Shown: positions 12,480-24,600 of the stretch, piece after piece | Layout: each line of letters opens with the position of its first letter | Position numbering within the stretch: the first letter of the stretch is position 1 | DNA from: Epinephelus fuscoguttatus | Lineage: Eukaryota > Chordata > Actinopteri > Perciformes > Serranidae | Assembly: GCF_011397635.1 (NCBI RefSeq) | Contig: NC_064763.1 | Span: forward strand, 25,185,437 to 25,249,436 | Length of the DNA: 64,000 bases | Direction: 5' to 3' | Notes under the pieces: model-generated | What the model saw: the letters and a program-made list of their open reading frames with translations, nothing else | The model's database searches: none | Told to the model about the DNA's origin: nothing | Translations under genes and position numbers: made by a program

Positions 12480-14050
12480 CATTTCAACCACGGGGGAGGA
12501 GTCCGTCCTGCTCTGTCCAAATCACAATAACAAAGTATCACTGAATGATCCCAGTCTGAGGGCTGAAGGTCAGGACTATCAGCTTACTCAGCTCACTCAA
12601 CCGCCCCAGCTTCTTGAGAATTAAGATTGCTTTTATGCATTTTACAAAAAAGACATGCTGTTATTTTTTGTGCTAAGTGTACAGAGCAAAACTTTATTAT
12701 TCAAACTGCTCTGTGTTTTGGAGATACTGTGAATGATCTGTACTGTTCACCAACACAAAATGAAACAGGGACAGCTGTTTGGTTTTGTACTTACATACAT
12801 AAGGACTCCTTCAAAAGAACAAGCCCTCCAAAAGTTATAATTATAGGTGAAATACTGACTAATTGTTTTAGACACAGTAAGCAGTACAATTCTGTCTGTC
12901 CTGCTGTGTTTTCACTGCTGCCCTCTGTTCGACCACTGCTCTGCCCACATCTGAATATGGCAGTAGTTGGTGTGTTATTGCTGATGCTGTGAAACTACAA
13001 TCAAACAGCACAAAACACGCTGCTCCAGTGACACAGGGGAGGATTGTTAACAATACAATAACAACACAAGGCACAGACACACAGATATGTACTTGTGTAG
13101 CATGCCCCCTAGTGCACACGTAAAGATGTTTGCTTGCTTGTTTATTCTCTCTCAGACACACATATGTACAGATGAACCACCTTAAGGGGACAAATCATGA
13201 TCCAGTCTGTGATTATTCAGTCTAAAGGATGTTTTTACAGCTCTATTTGTTTGGGCCTGGACAAAAAAACAGGAGGAGGCTAGTACTGTGCTCAGCATCA
13301 GAATAAAGCACAGGGCAATGAACAACCTGCTAAATTTAAAAGCACTTTGCCTTCTTCAGGCTTTCCCATCTCAAATCCCATGACTGCACATGTGTCATTA
13401 AAATATAAAAAAGATATATTACTTTCTTATTAAATTATAAAAGTGATTAAAACGAATTATTAAAATATATTATTATTACTAACATATATCATTGCTTTCT
13501 ATTTTTAATTTATTTCATTTTATTTTATTTTATTTCATTTTTGGAAATTTTGTAAAAATGTGATTAATTTCAAAGTAATGTAGAAATTATTAATCTATTT
13601 ATTTATTTATTTTGCCAGTGGATGACCTACAGAATGCTGATTTAAGGTTACTGTAAAATTTAAAATAAATTTTAAAAAATGCTTATAGACGTGTTAGAAG
13701 TAAAAGTCCTACATTCAAAATCTTACTTAAGTAAAAATACATAAGTATTAGCAACAAATTGTACTTAAAGTATCAAAAGTAATGATATTGTATTTATGTA
13801 TTTATTTTGGAAAATATGCCTACTCAAAGTGTTGCATTTATTATACACATATTTTTATTGGATTTTACTCCTAATTCATAATTCATTTGCATCTGAATGT
13901 TGTCAATGCATATTTTATAAAAACAGACATATAAAATGTTGATCCGGAAAGTAATTAGTAATAAATGCTATCAGATAAATGAAATGGAGTATAAAGTAGC
14001 CCATAATATTAATCTTTGAATGACAGTAGAGAAGTGTAAAGCAGGTGGTA
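12480..14050. other. Gene-free, AT-rich stretch
   Basis: No exon recognised. Around 13400-13960 the sequence is strongly A+T rich. The stretch near 13690-13790 (tacttaagtaaaa, taagtatta, tacttaaagtatc), together with 14350-14430 (gtacttaagtacaa, actccaccact), is a degraded copy of the dispersed repeat also seen at 23790-24600. Confidence 0.45.
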
Positions 14051-14054
14051 GCAG

Positions 14055-14345
14055 GCAGTAGCTTAGCCCATAGGACCAGAGGGTCGCCAGATCAAGTCCC
14101 TGTCTAGACCAAATATGAAATGGTAGTTGGAGAGGTGCCAGTATGCCTCCTGGGCACTGCTGAGGTGCCCTTGAGCAAGGCACTGAACCCCCAGCTCCTT
14201 GCTCTGACATCTCTCCATTTGATGCTTGTATAGGTCCTGTTTGTCCATGTATGTGTATTTCGGGCCTGTGTGTGTATGACAACAGAGGGAAAAAACTGAA
14301 TTTCTCCTAGAAGATTAATGAAATATATCTTCTTCTTATATAATA
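14055..14345 (+). repeat. SINE-like retroposon
   Basis: A tRNA-like head (gcttagcccataggaccagaggg, then a B-box-like 'agatcaagtcc') is followed by the teleost SINE core 'ttgagcaaggcactgaaccc' and a tail ending attaatgaaatatatcttcttctt. It inserts within the acttaagta-type repeat region. No tRNA fold is intact, so it is not a tRNA gene. The family name is uncertain. Confidence 0.6.
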
Positions 14346-15850
14346 TAAATACTCAAGTTAAGTTAAAGTGTTTTTGTACTTAAGTACAATAGGCTACTTG
14401 AGTATTTAAACTTAGTTTCACTCCACCACTATACCTCTCTGGTACACAGGGTGGCAGTGGATATTTTACATGCTGGTTTTTCAACACAGCAAAGAAAAAC
14501 TCTGCTCATCTAGAAAAGGACACTGAACAGCTTACTTCACATCCTTCACATTACAGGGAAGCATCCAACTGGTTTCTGAGATCATTGCCAGGTACCACAA
14601 ACTGTACAGCATGTGCTTGTTAGTTGCAGAAAATATGTATCAGAGAGAAATGACATGATGGAAGAAATGAAAGGGTTAGTGCAAACAGGAGCAGGAGTAA
14701 TGAACACATTGGAATGTGGTGGAATGTAAGGCCCAATAATGTAATAATTTCCAGAAAATGTAATAAAACCAATGATGTAATAACTTGACCAATAATGTTA
14801 TAAAATATCCTGAATGATACTTTAATAACATAACAAAGAACTGTGCCATAAACATAAGTGGAATCACATATCTAACCCAAACCAAAATGTATATCGAAGC
14901 AGTATTGGTATAACAACGGGTCAATGTTACAAGATCTATAGTTCATAGATCTCTACCCATTTCCTGCTTGTTGTTTCCTTCCCAAACTATTAAGAGAGTT
15001 CACTTGTGCTGTTTGACTGTATTTATTTACACAAGATATTTATTAGGTTTATATTTAGGTCTGTTAACTCCCCTCTACACAAAATTTCATAAGATCAGGT
15101 GAGGCAAGGGAGACATTTCATTCATAATAATCACTGGTGACTCAGAAGACAAAGAACATTTCATGGACATTAAATCAACCATTTTCCTTTCATTGCTCAC
15201 TTGTGTAACATCAGCAAACTATTGCAGATTTAGTCATCTTCTGATAGTGTCTAATCTATGAGCCACTTTGTTCTAATAGAGGATCCTTGCACAATGACAC
15301 AATCAGCATTTAGCATGGTTCATTTCCCACTGATAGGGCTTTTAGTTTAATGCATCTTTGCCTGCTAACAATATACCATTTACCATGTACTGTAAATTTC
15401 AAATTCTACATAAAGCCTAAAGTTTACATTTTCCAACATGAAATCAGTGTCACATTATTATTTTTTTTTTATTAGCTAACATGACACTAACAGCATTATA
15501 CATTTTGCACATTTGTACATTTCTGAATTAAAAAAACATACTTATTTTCATTATTACATTATCTGTTAAAATGATTACATCATTCATTTCATTTTTGTAA
15601 AAATGTTATTACAATATCAGTCAAGACGTTTTATCATATTACTGGTCAATTTATTACATTATTGTGTTTTATTACATTTTAGATCACTTTAAGTGCAACT
15701 TTTACAACATTTTCAGGTGTTTTTATATTTTTAGAAGCTTATTACTTTATTGGATGCTACATATAAGTAGATAGGGCAGTAGATGCTTGTTCATGATGAA
15801 GCTCTAGACACTGCAGGAGTTAACTATCTCCAGAAGATGGCCGTATTGCA
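14346..15850. other. Gene-free stretch before spag7
   Basis: AT-rich. Around 14730-14830 and 15540-15680 the motif 'taatgtaataa / ttattacattattg' recurs many times in both orientations, suggesting an old degraded inverted-repeat element. No coding exon is seen. Confidence 0.4.
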
Positions 15851-15902
15851 GCACTATGGATACAAGCTGCTGTAAAAACCCAACGAAGAAGACTCTGATC
15901 AT

Positions 15903-15914
15903 CTGCGCCTGCGC
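15903..15914. promoter_or_regulatory. NRF1-like motif in the spag7 promoter
   Basis: TGCGCCTGCGCA, one step from the NRF1 consensus YGCGCAYGCGCR, lies about 60 bases upstream of the spag7 start codon in a TATA-less, locally GC-rich region. Confidence 0.55.
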
Positions 15915-15970
15915 AGGTCGTACAGCTGCAGCCGATAACAACAACAGTCTGGACGGTGTGCCCTATCATT

Positions 15971-15984
15971 CCAAGATGGCGGAC
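15971..15984 (+). promoter_or_regulatory. YY1-like site overlapping the spag7 start codon
   Basis: CCAAGATGGCGGAC matches the YY1 consensus (CAAGATGGCGGC) and contains the initiator ATG at 15976. YY1 sites spanning the first codons are common in housekeeping promoters where transcription starts just upstream. Confidence 0.6.
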
Positions 15985-18900
15985 CTCCTAGGCTCAATCT
16001 TAAACTCAATGGAAAAACCTCCAACAGTCGGCGACCAGGAAAGCCGACGAAAGGCTCGAGGTACAAAATGTTACACCTAAATAACGACTCGTTTCGCGTT
16101 AGTTTGAAACGGATGAAACTGATTAAATACGGGACTTAGACGTGTGTGAAAATTAGAAGGACAGGCGAAGAGGGCATTTCTGGTGCTGCCATTGGACGGT
16201 TGAGCTTTCAAGTAAGCCCCGTTGGCCCGGGCTCAGCACCGCATGTGCTGCAGTCTGTCTGCCGCTGAGGTCAGAGTCTGGACTGGTGTTGATGTGGGAA
16301 ATGAAGTTTTCAGAAGCACTACTGAAAATGGTTCACTGTTTTCGAAGCAGTCAAAATGGCGATATAGATCCGCTGGCCAGCTCCTTAATGTGTCTTTATG
16401 GATTAAATCTGAGCGCATGCTCTAACAGTGAGAATACAGGTGGCTCTGCTGTTACTGTAAAACCTGCTGAAAGCTCTCAGTAAACAACCAGCACTGTCTT
16501 ATCTGCTGCAGCCTCCTGGATGTTGACGTAGAAAACAAGTTACCTCTGAGTATTCACAGCCCTCTGCCTTTAGATATCATTTTCTTGTAAGCCCCTGTTA
16601 TTTCCATTGAGTATCAGTTTTAGCCACCTCCTCTTTATTTAATTTACTATTAGCTCAGGCTATGGGCATTTTAGTCAATAACAGTAGATAAAAGTTAATA
16701 ATATAAATACTATTTGTACATAATTCCTATATTTGTTCATGCATAGTGATAAATATTATAGACAGATAGTGTTGGGAAGGTTACTTTTGAAATGTAATAG
16801 GTTACAGATTATTAGTTACCCTGATGAGACTTACATTTATAAAAAGTAATGTAACATTATATTTGGTTACTTTTGGATCACTTTTCTAACAAATGCTTTA
16901 AACTGGGCAACAAAACTGAAAAGTCCTAAAACCATAGTTCGTAAATGTTACACTTGAATTTGTCCCAACGGCTTTGCTGACCCATGTTGCCAAGAAATAT
17001 GCCAAAAGACGGCATTCCTGCGCAGCAAAAGATGACAAAAAACAACAAACTAAATGAATGTTATATTCTATATGTAAGGTTTTTATTGAAAGTAATATAT
17101 TTGGGTATAAGCCCTTTGTAATCAGCAACATTTTGATAAGTAACTGTTATTTGATTACATCATTTTGTTCTCAGTAACTAACAGATTGCAACTTCCATTT
17201 ATTTTGTAATTTAAGTAACTATGCTACACGTGACACTGATAGATTGATGGTAAACCCAAAGCAGCATCTTTACCTTAAGGCTCCAATTCAAATACATTTT
17301 GGAAAACATTATAATATTTCCTGTTTGCAGATCTCATGTGAAAACTGTACTTCATGTGAGCCCAGTTCAGGATTTAAGCTCTGGCAATGCTGAGTGGAGC
17401 GTGGCTGCAGCTAAACAAACGTCATCCAATGTTCAGTTGTTGTGAAGACATAACCACAAGACGGCGGTGATAAAAACTGACCAAATCCGTTTCATTAACT
17501 GTTATGAGTATGCCTACCCATAAAACATCAGAGACTGTTTGCCTGTAGACACATGCAACAAATAATGGGATTTGAGTCACTCTGTTACTTGCCCTCAATG
17601 ATCTGGAAATGTGGTTTTGGGATTACAGGAAGTCTGTCTCTTGATTAGGCTTTTTGCGATTTAAGTCTTAAAAAGAATATGAGAAGGCCGGTTGTTGCTG
17701 TAAGCCTACGTGATCTGTGTTTACAACGGAAAGTTTTAATGCTATCGGACACAAACAAACCACATGAAGACTTTAAATTCTGTCCTTTTTTAAGAGCAAG
17801 CAGCAAGACTCAAGAAGATGGAGGAAGACGAGAAAAGAAAGAAAGCAGAGTTCAGGAAAAAGGTGAGAGCTTGGGTGTCACATCTAAAACACACTGACTG
17901 TACTGCACTGTTAGTATTTATCACATGCAGAATCACGGACTGTGCCTCCCTGTATCTCTTCTTTAGATGGAGAAACAAGTGTCGGATTTCATTCAAGACA
18001 GTTCACAACAGAAACAAAAGTACAATCCTATGGGGAAGATTGAAAGGAGTATATTGTAAGTAGTGATTACTGCGGATGATAAGCTCCTTTGTGGAATAAA
18101 CATGACATGTTTCGACACAGGCTAACAGCTATTTACATGTCATTCCTCCCTGTCTCACAGGCATGATGTTGCAGAAGTGGCAGGTCTGACTTCTTTTTCT
18201 TTTGGAGAGGATGAGGAGAGTCGTTATGTCATGCTTTTCAAGAAGGTTTGGATACTTTGTTGTTTAATCCAGTTTTAGATATCAAAGTAATGTGAGGAAA
18301 TGTGACTAATTTCCACCTCGTGCTGTGGCAGGAGTTTGCTCCGTCGGATGAGGAGCTGGAAGCCTATCGCAAAGGAGAGGAGTGGGATCCCAAGCTGGCA
18401 GAGCAGCGGCGCAGATTAAAAGTAAGAGTGGATGCTCACAAAGCATCACTTTAACAGATTTAAGCTGGCAATGTTACATATTCAATGTCTGAAAAGGGGC
18501 TGAATACATACAAAAAAGTCTCATTACTATTATCAAGCAGCAGAGTGTCAAAATTGACGTCATGAGACATTTATGCTTTTAATTATCTCATTTATTTATA
18601 ACGTTCTTACATTCAGACAGATATTATTATACATTTCCTGAGTTAAGAGGAAGTGGTTCTCTGTAGAGCTGCAATTTTGTACAGACATTGAACACTCATA
18701 CGGGGAGTAAGGAAAACTGATCATGAAAAAAACACCAATTTCTTCATGGACTGTCACCTCAATGGAGCATTAAGAAATGCAATTATATGACATGCTGTGT
18801 GTTCAGGATAGTGCCTCGACTTAGATTGAATTAATCAGAAAAGTTTGTCCTTGGCCACGGGTATCATTTTATCATGTTCTACTTCAAATTATGCACATAC

Positions 18901-21900
18901 AGTATGATTACATTCTTTGTATAACTGTTTCATCCTGAATGTCTATTCTGTAGTTTTACACCGATTGCATGTTCTCATCCATAGTCTGACTTGCCAGATG
19001 TAGACTGGCTATAAGCCTGCCATTGGGTCGCTGATTTTGACTGGCATTTTTTCTTCCCTCTTCCCTCTGCTTTCTGCGTGTTACCGTTTCCACATCCCCT
19101 CGCTATGGGAAACAACAACACCCTCCAAGCTAACAACTTACATGCTAAAAAATGGTTTGTTAAGGCGAAAATTTGAGTCGTGCTTTTCCTGCTTTTGGTG
19201 AATTGCTATAAAGATATACAACGAACTTTTGATTGCACCTTGTACTAGCCCAGACTCTGTCTCACAGAACTCTCATGCCTGATGTTGATCAGTTTTCTGA
19301 CATAGGCAGTCAGAGATGATTTGCTGCATCTTCTCACCCTGGCAGCATCATGCGCCACTGACATTACCTTTTTTGTAGTTAATTAGTTAGTCATTTTATT
19401 GACACAAACAACATACTTGGGTCCAAAAAATATACACAAAAAAATCATATATAAGATAAACCCAGTAGTAAAAACATTAAAAAGTAATACACAGAGTCCC
19501 ATCATTCAGTAGAGGCCTGCTGGTGCTCTAATACCGCAAGACACTAAGATTCTGTTATCAGTCTCCACGAAGAGTGAGCTCTGTTCAGTAGAGTCATGTC
19601 CATATTTCTCATGGATATCCTGTGTAAGAGGGCAAACAAGTATGTGTTCTTTATTTTGTATGCCAGTCTTACAGGAACACACTTCTTGTTGTGGTGGCAC
19701 AAGGCTCCACCTCCTCAGTCCCCCTCACAATTTGTGAGAGGATAATTGGAATCATGTAAAAGTTAATCTCAGATGGTCTTCAATGTAGGGTGTACTGCTG
19801 GTATAAAGTGGATGAAGAGATAAATCTGGGTTGATGGCTTGGTAGGTGTGGTGTCTTGTTCCCTCTTTAGATCCTGATTTTTCAGTCATCTCTCTACAGT
19901 CACTCTCAATGTGATCTTGCTGTTCATGTACAGATCTGTTCCACCTCACAAAAGCTTCTGTGATATCGTGGTAGTAATGTTCTGCTAGAGCCACATACAG
20001 CCAGCAAATCGTCTGTGTGAAGTCCAGTGAGCTCTTCCAGAGCTGAAGTGTAGTCACGCTTCACCTCTAGGGCATGATTATCAAATTATGTTTGTCGTTT
20101 TTATCAGCAAGAGTTGAATCACATAGTGACATATGACTGTTAATGTCCTTTTGCAGGGCCATTTTAATGACAGTGCTTGCCTTCCTATGTACAAATGTTC
20201 TATTAAAACAAGTTGACCCCTAACACAACTTTGCAAGGGCACCATCGCTGCATCCTGGGCGAAGTGCTGCCCAAGACAATTGTGATTATTTTTAAGAAAC
20301 AAAAAGTAGTGTTTTTCCCCATTGCAGAGAGATAATTGGTGATTCCAGACCTTTCTCTAGCGCTGACACAGTGCTGTGGAGTTAGGTCTGACTATGTGAG
20401 ATTAGTCTGTCCAGCGAGAGTGATTCCTCCTCTGTTGACCTTGCTAAGGTTTCTCCCATTTTTATGCTGTTAATGGATTTTTGAGAGGAGTTTTCCCTTA
20501 TCTGAATCAAGGCTCTAAGGACAGATTGTAAAGCCCCTTGAGTCAAATTTGTGATATTGGGCAATATAAATTGACCTGACTATCATTATGATGCTGCATT
20601 TTGTTAAATGTAATGTTATGTGTTCTCTCCTTGGAAACATCTGTTAATGAACACCACTTGACAATTCATTAAATTCACTTCTCACATCATGCCACCTTCT
20701 AAAGGACAACTATTCCAGGGTGATGTCAATTTTGGCATTTTCATACATATTTTATTTTGTAGTTTATATGCATAATCTACAGCTGACATTGGGAGGGATG
20801 TTGAAATATGTTAATTCATTTACTGAAGAAGAAGCTGGTCAGGCAGGCTGAGGGAGGACAGATGCATATAAATATGTGTTTTACATTTTTATTGACAAGT
20901 GACTCCAAGAATGCATTTCATATTCCAGCTTGATGATATATAACTATGTATCAGGGTATAATTTGTCCTTGAGTTTCCGTCACTGTCTCTGACTTTTTCT
21001 TTTCCTCTTCGCTGCAGGAACAGGCTGCATTGGAAGAAACAGCATCCAGTGAGACAAAGAAGACAGAAACATGTCCCAACTCCAACTACAGAGACAAGTA
21101 CAGTCACCTGATTGGCACCTCAGCTGCGAAAGATGCAGCGCACACACTAGAGGCCAACCGGGCGTATGGCTGTGGTGAGTATATGTTGTTGCTCAGATCA
21201 CTGTACTGCATTGTCACACTTAAAAGGACAGTTTGGATCTCTCGATGTGGGGTTGTATGAGGTATTTATTCATAGTCGTGTGTTACCTATAGTAGCTGTC
21301 AGCACACCCGCAGTTCAGTGAAGCTAGCAGGAGAAGCACCACAGAAGCTACATTTAGGCTCCCTAAAAAAGTCTCACCTAAAAAAATGAATATCAGTTTA
21401 AGTGTACACTATGTTTAGAATATTTTTACCACTTTACCTTGCTGTCAGACAGCGATTTTCGACAGGGAGGTGAAGGAGTTATATTGCTCTCTTCAAAGCC
21501 AGACTCCATTGAGTAAAAACAGTCATTTTTACATTGTCGAACACAGGAGCTGCTGGTCTACCGCTGCCTCGATCAGTTAGTTTGTGTGTGTTACCAGGTG
21601 ACTTTGGTGTTTAGAAAGGGTTAGTTTGGATTCATCAAAGTCGCACAATAACACAGACAAATTAACTGATCAAGGCAGCAGTGGAACAACAGTTCCTGTG
21701 TTCAGCAAGCTTAAATTGCTGTTTTTGTCAGTGGAGTCTGGTAGCTTTGACGAAGGCATAGGTGGAGAACTGAAACCATTAACGGCTTCCCTGTCGGAAC
21801 AGGCTGTCTGCTTCAAGGTAAAATGGTTGCTTAGCTTCCGTGGCACTACTGCTGCCTGCGTCTCCAAATTGGGGGTGTGCTGACCGCCATCTACTGCAGG

Positions 21901-22431
21901 TAATACTCTGACTATGGATAAATACCTCATACAAGCCCACTTCAAAAAATCTGAACTGTCTCTTTAAGTCACACCAGCAGCTGTGGCTCAGAAGGTAGAG
22001 CAGGCAGTCCACTAATTGGAAGACCGGTGGCTTGATCCCCAGTTCTTCTAGTCCGCATGTTGAAGTATCCTTGAGCAAGATACTGAACCCCTAATTGCTC
22101 CTGTGAGTGAGTGTGTTAAAAACTGAGGAGCAGGTGGGGCCTTGTGTGGAAGCCTTGGCCACCAGAGTATGAATGTGTGTGTGACTCATAGTGTTAAAAA
22201 GCACTTTGAGTGGTCTGAAGTCTAGAAAGGTGCTATACAAGTGCAGGTCCATTAACACCACTGTTCCCCCTATGTCTCATTTTTAACTCATTATGTCGGT
22301 GTTTTTCTCTCCCAGTGCCGGTGGCCAACAAGAGGGACACTCGCTCCATAGAAGAAGCCATGAACGAAATCAGAGCAAAGAAGCGGCAGAAGCAAGAGGA
22401 CGACTCAGGCGCACACAGCAGCACTTCCTGA
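15976..22431 (+). CDS. spag7: Sperm-associated antigen 7 (R3H-domain protein)
   Basis: A conserved, widely expressed nuclear protein with an R3H-type single-stranded nucleic-acid-binding domain. Its molecular role is poorly known. Seven exons: 15976-16060, 17795-17862, 17967-18055, 18161-18245, 18332-18421, 21018-21174, 22316-22431. All introns are GT-AG with matching phases, giving 229 residues against 227 in human. The N-terminus is [16 protein letters not shown], followed by a basic coiled stretch. The R3H region covers roughly residues 50-115, with [20 protein letters not shown] and [19 protein letters not shown]. Later come [10 protein letters not shown], and [20 protein letters not shown] near the C-terminus, all SPAG7 hallmarks. 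The start is fixed by the conserved MADLLGS and the YY1 context. Intron 5 (18422-21017) carries LINE debris and intron 6 (21175-22315) a TTAA-flanked element plus a SINE. Confidence 0.97.
16770..17230. repeat. Dispersed teleost repeat in spag7 intron 1
   Basis: It begins 'gttgggaaggttacttttgaaatgtaatagg' in two lines of sequence and ends with 'tttgttctcagtaactaacagattg' and runs of taatttaagtaact. Similar wording (gttgggaaagttacttt) opens the hAT element at 59680, so the two may be related. Terminal repeats here are not clear. Confidence 0.45.
19380..20057 (-). mobile_element. Degraded LINE 3' segment in spag7 intron 5
   Basis: The minus strand reads, with interruptions, [21 protein letters not shown], then LSSHKL and [18 protein letters not shown], then [16 protein letters not shown]-x-C ... 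H-x4-C pattern after a SHKL/GRW block is the zinc-knuckle end of several teleost retroelement proteins. Stops and a frameshift interrupt it. The 3' end near 19380 has AATAAAATG on the minus strand. The exact clade is not known. Confidence 0.5.
20250..20580 (+). mobile_element. Retroposon 3' tail in spag7 intron 5
   Basis: 'ggtttctcccatttttatg', 'gagttttcccttatctgaatcaaggctctaaggacagat', 'tgtaaagccccttgagtcaaat' and 'gatattgggcaatataaattgacctgact' form the familiar 3' end of a teleost LINE/SINE family. No coding part is retained. Confidence 0.6.
20605..20745 (+). repeat. Dispersed repeat copy A (partner at 27695-27840)
   Basis: The stretch from 'ttatgtgttctctccttggaaac' through 'taatgaacaccactt', 'ctcacatcatgc' and 'aaaggacaactattccagggtgatgtcaattttgg' has a clear reverse-complement match in chrdl2 intron 4. 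The two copies differ by scattered substitutions and short indels. Confidence 0.7.
21224..21963. mobile_element. TTAA-flanked TIR element, 740 bp, in spag7 intron 6
   Basis: The element is flanked by TTAA at 21220-21223 and 21964-21967. Its ends form an imperfect inverted repeat of about 55 bases: 'aggacagtttggat...ggttgtatgaggtatttattcatagtc' on the left mirrors 'gactatggataaatacctcatacaag...ctgaactgtct' on the right. TTAA target sites are used by piggyBac and Kolobok superfamilies. No transposase is seen, so it is non-autonomous. Confidence 0.75.
21968..22256 (+). repeat. tRNA-derived SINE in spag7 intron 6
   Basis: The A-box-like 'tggctcagaaggtagagc' and B-box-like 'ggcttgatccccag' are followed by the core 'ccttgagcaagatactgaacccc' and the 3' end 'gtctagaaaggtgctatacaagtgcaggtccatt'. 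This is a very common teleost SINE layout. It sits directly against the TTAA element. Confidence 0.8.
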
Positions 22432-22474
22432 GTGTCCACCATCTCTTTGTCTACCGTTGTGTGGGTGTGTGCAC

Positions 22475-22476
<2 letters not shown>

Positions 22477-22517
<41 letters not shown>
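22477..22517. repeat. (GT)n microsatellite in the spag7 3' UTR
   Basis: About 20 GT units starting 45 bases after the spag7 stop codon. Confidence 0.95.
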
Positions 22518-22519
<2 letters not shown>

Positions 22520-23464
22520 CACATTAGCGTGTCTGTGTGCTCGGTCTAATTCACCCTATAATGCAATATCTTGTACTTCAGACATTTAAAAGTATAACTT
22601 ATAATGACAGGTGTTGAATCAAGTAAGTTTGTCACTCTGTGAATTTTGGAGTCATGAAACCTTGTTTAGTGGAGGATCCTCAGGTGAGTCTGATCCAGGA
22701 GCTGGATTAATATACATGTTTTGACATTTGCTTGTGACGTTCTGTCAATTATCAAGCTTCTCACACGTGATTGGACCCTATGCGTTATGAGAAACCTGTT
22801 TCGATTACCAAACAATGTGTTTGGGTGTGAAGCTACTTAAAAATACACGATATCTTCAGACATCATTTTTAAAAGTCAATTTGTCAATGATTGACATTTT
22901 TAATGCACATGTGCAGTTACAGTCCTACGTGACATTTTTATCATTAAAGTATTGACAGTTATAAGCCGTGGCCAGGCCAGATAAAAAGTGTGGCTGAAAA
23001 ATCCCACCGACAGTTTTTCCAAATCTCCAGTGCAGCTTTTAAAAGGGAAACAGGAATGCCGTCTAATGACCAGCTTTTGGTTTCATTTGTTGGGTTGTTG
23101 TTTTTTTTCTTAGTCTCAACCTGTTTCAGATCTTTGTAAAGTTGGAAGCATGCCATTTCCTCCATTTCAAGAGGAAACTCATTTTAGAAAACCCCATTTT
23201 GTGGATTTTAGGAATCTGTAATTAAGTCAGAGATTTTCTTTGTTTCTATACATCTGCACCGACTGTGAATTCAACTGTTACTCCAGACTAAATGTTTTAT
23301 CATTAAGCCACACGATGGCTGGCAATAGGCATCACAGCAGGGAGCAGAGGTAGCAGACTCATTGTAGGAACATTGGTCACAACTCATTTGTTTGTTTGTA
23401 AGTCTCTCGGCATCATGACGTCTGTTCTAACAAGGTTGCACTGTTTTATCCCCCCATGTGTGTT

Positions 23465-23470
23465 AATAAA
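23465..23470 (+). terminator. Candidate spag7 polyadenylation signal
   Basis: AATAAA followed within 30 bases by a GT-rich stretch (cctttgtctctatgttg), implying a 3' UTR of about 1.05 kb. Confidence 0.4.
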
Positions 23471-23789
23471 TGGAGAACAGTATAAGACCTTTGTCTCTAT
23501 GTTGCACTCATTTCTGCGCCACCTACTCTGAATTTTAGCTGTTTTCAGACTGGTTTTGGTGTCTTATAAAGAGTTGAATCTGCATTATTAAGTGGTAACA
23601 TTCATTATCATTGAATGTAATAGAAGATAGCATAATGACTTGCTCACAAGTGCCCTCACTGGTCATCTACTGCACAGTCCTTACCTAAAGTTCAGTGTAA
23701 CAGCTACACACGTGTGTATTTACATATCTGACAGCTTCTCTCATGAGAAGACCAATAAACAAAACATGTAATGGGGGTTACTTTGCAAT

Positions 23790-24600
23790 AGTGCAATGTA
23801 ACCAAGTACAGTTATTTAAGTACTTTCCTTGAGTACTTCCATTTTAGGCTGCTTTATCTTTCTACTACTACATTACATTTCAGAAGGAGATACTTTACTT
23901 TGTACTTTGTTTTTACTTAAGGAAATATTTTTATTGTACTTGTACTTTTTTTTTTTACTTAACTATATTTCAGGAGGAAATATTTTACTTTCTACTTTCT
24001 TTTAACTATTTAAAACAAAAATTTTACTTCTACTTGTACTTCTTTTTACATCATTTCAGAAGGATTTTTTTTTAATTTGTACTTTTTAATTTTACTACAT
24101 TTCAGCAGAAAATGTTTTACTTTTTTTTTTTTTTTTTACATCATTTCAGTAGGAAAATGTAATCTTTCTGTACTATTTATTTTTTTTATTTTACTACATT
24201 TCAGATATTTTACATTGTCCTTTTTTAATTAATTTAAGAAGGAAATATTTTAATTTTACTTGTACTTTTTTTATACTTGTACTTTTTGAACTTTTCAGAG
24301 GGAAACTATTTTATTTTGTACTTTAAAAAATACAGTTTATATTACATTTACTGTTTTTTTTCTAAACTTCATTTCAGAGGGAAACAGTTTAATCTTTTTG
24401 TACTTTTCATTTACTAAACTACATTTTAAAAGAAAGAAAATATTTTCATTTTCTTTTGTATGTTCTTTTATACTTCATTTAAGGAGAAAACATTTTTATT
24501 TTATTTTGTTTTTTTCCCTCACATTAAATATTTAATAAGGAAATATGTTACTTTCACTTTGTATTTCTCTAACCACCACATTTATCTGACAGCTGTAGTA
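23790..24600. repeat. Degenerate tandem repeat within a dispersed element
   Basis: About ten to twelve imperfect units of 40-80 bases follow the pattern 'acttcatttcagagggaaatattttactttttgtacttt'. Left (aagtacagttatttaagtact) and right (ccacatttatctgacagct) edges match the dispersed teleost repeat also seen near 13700 and 14400. That repeat normally appears to hold only one or two units. Confidence 0.7.

Noticed and set aside
12627-12992. Open frame of 121 codons on the plus strand upstream of the defensin
   Set aside because: No domain or family resemblance, and it overlaps another open frame on the opposite strand. Treated as chance.
21968-22040. Possible tRNA gene (A- and B-box-like words)
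   Set aside because: No complete cloverleaf. The SINE core and tail that follow identify it as a tRNA-derived retroposon.
22293-22589. Open frame running through spag7 exon 7 into the GT repeat
   Set aside because: It is in a different frame from spag7, and its C-terminus is only translated microsatellite.
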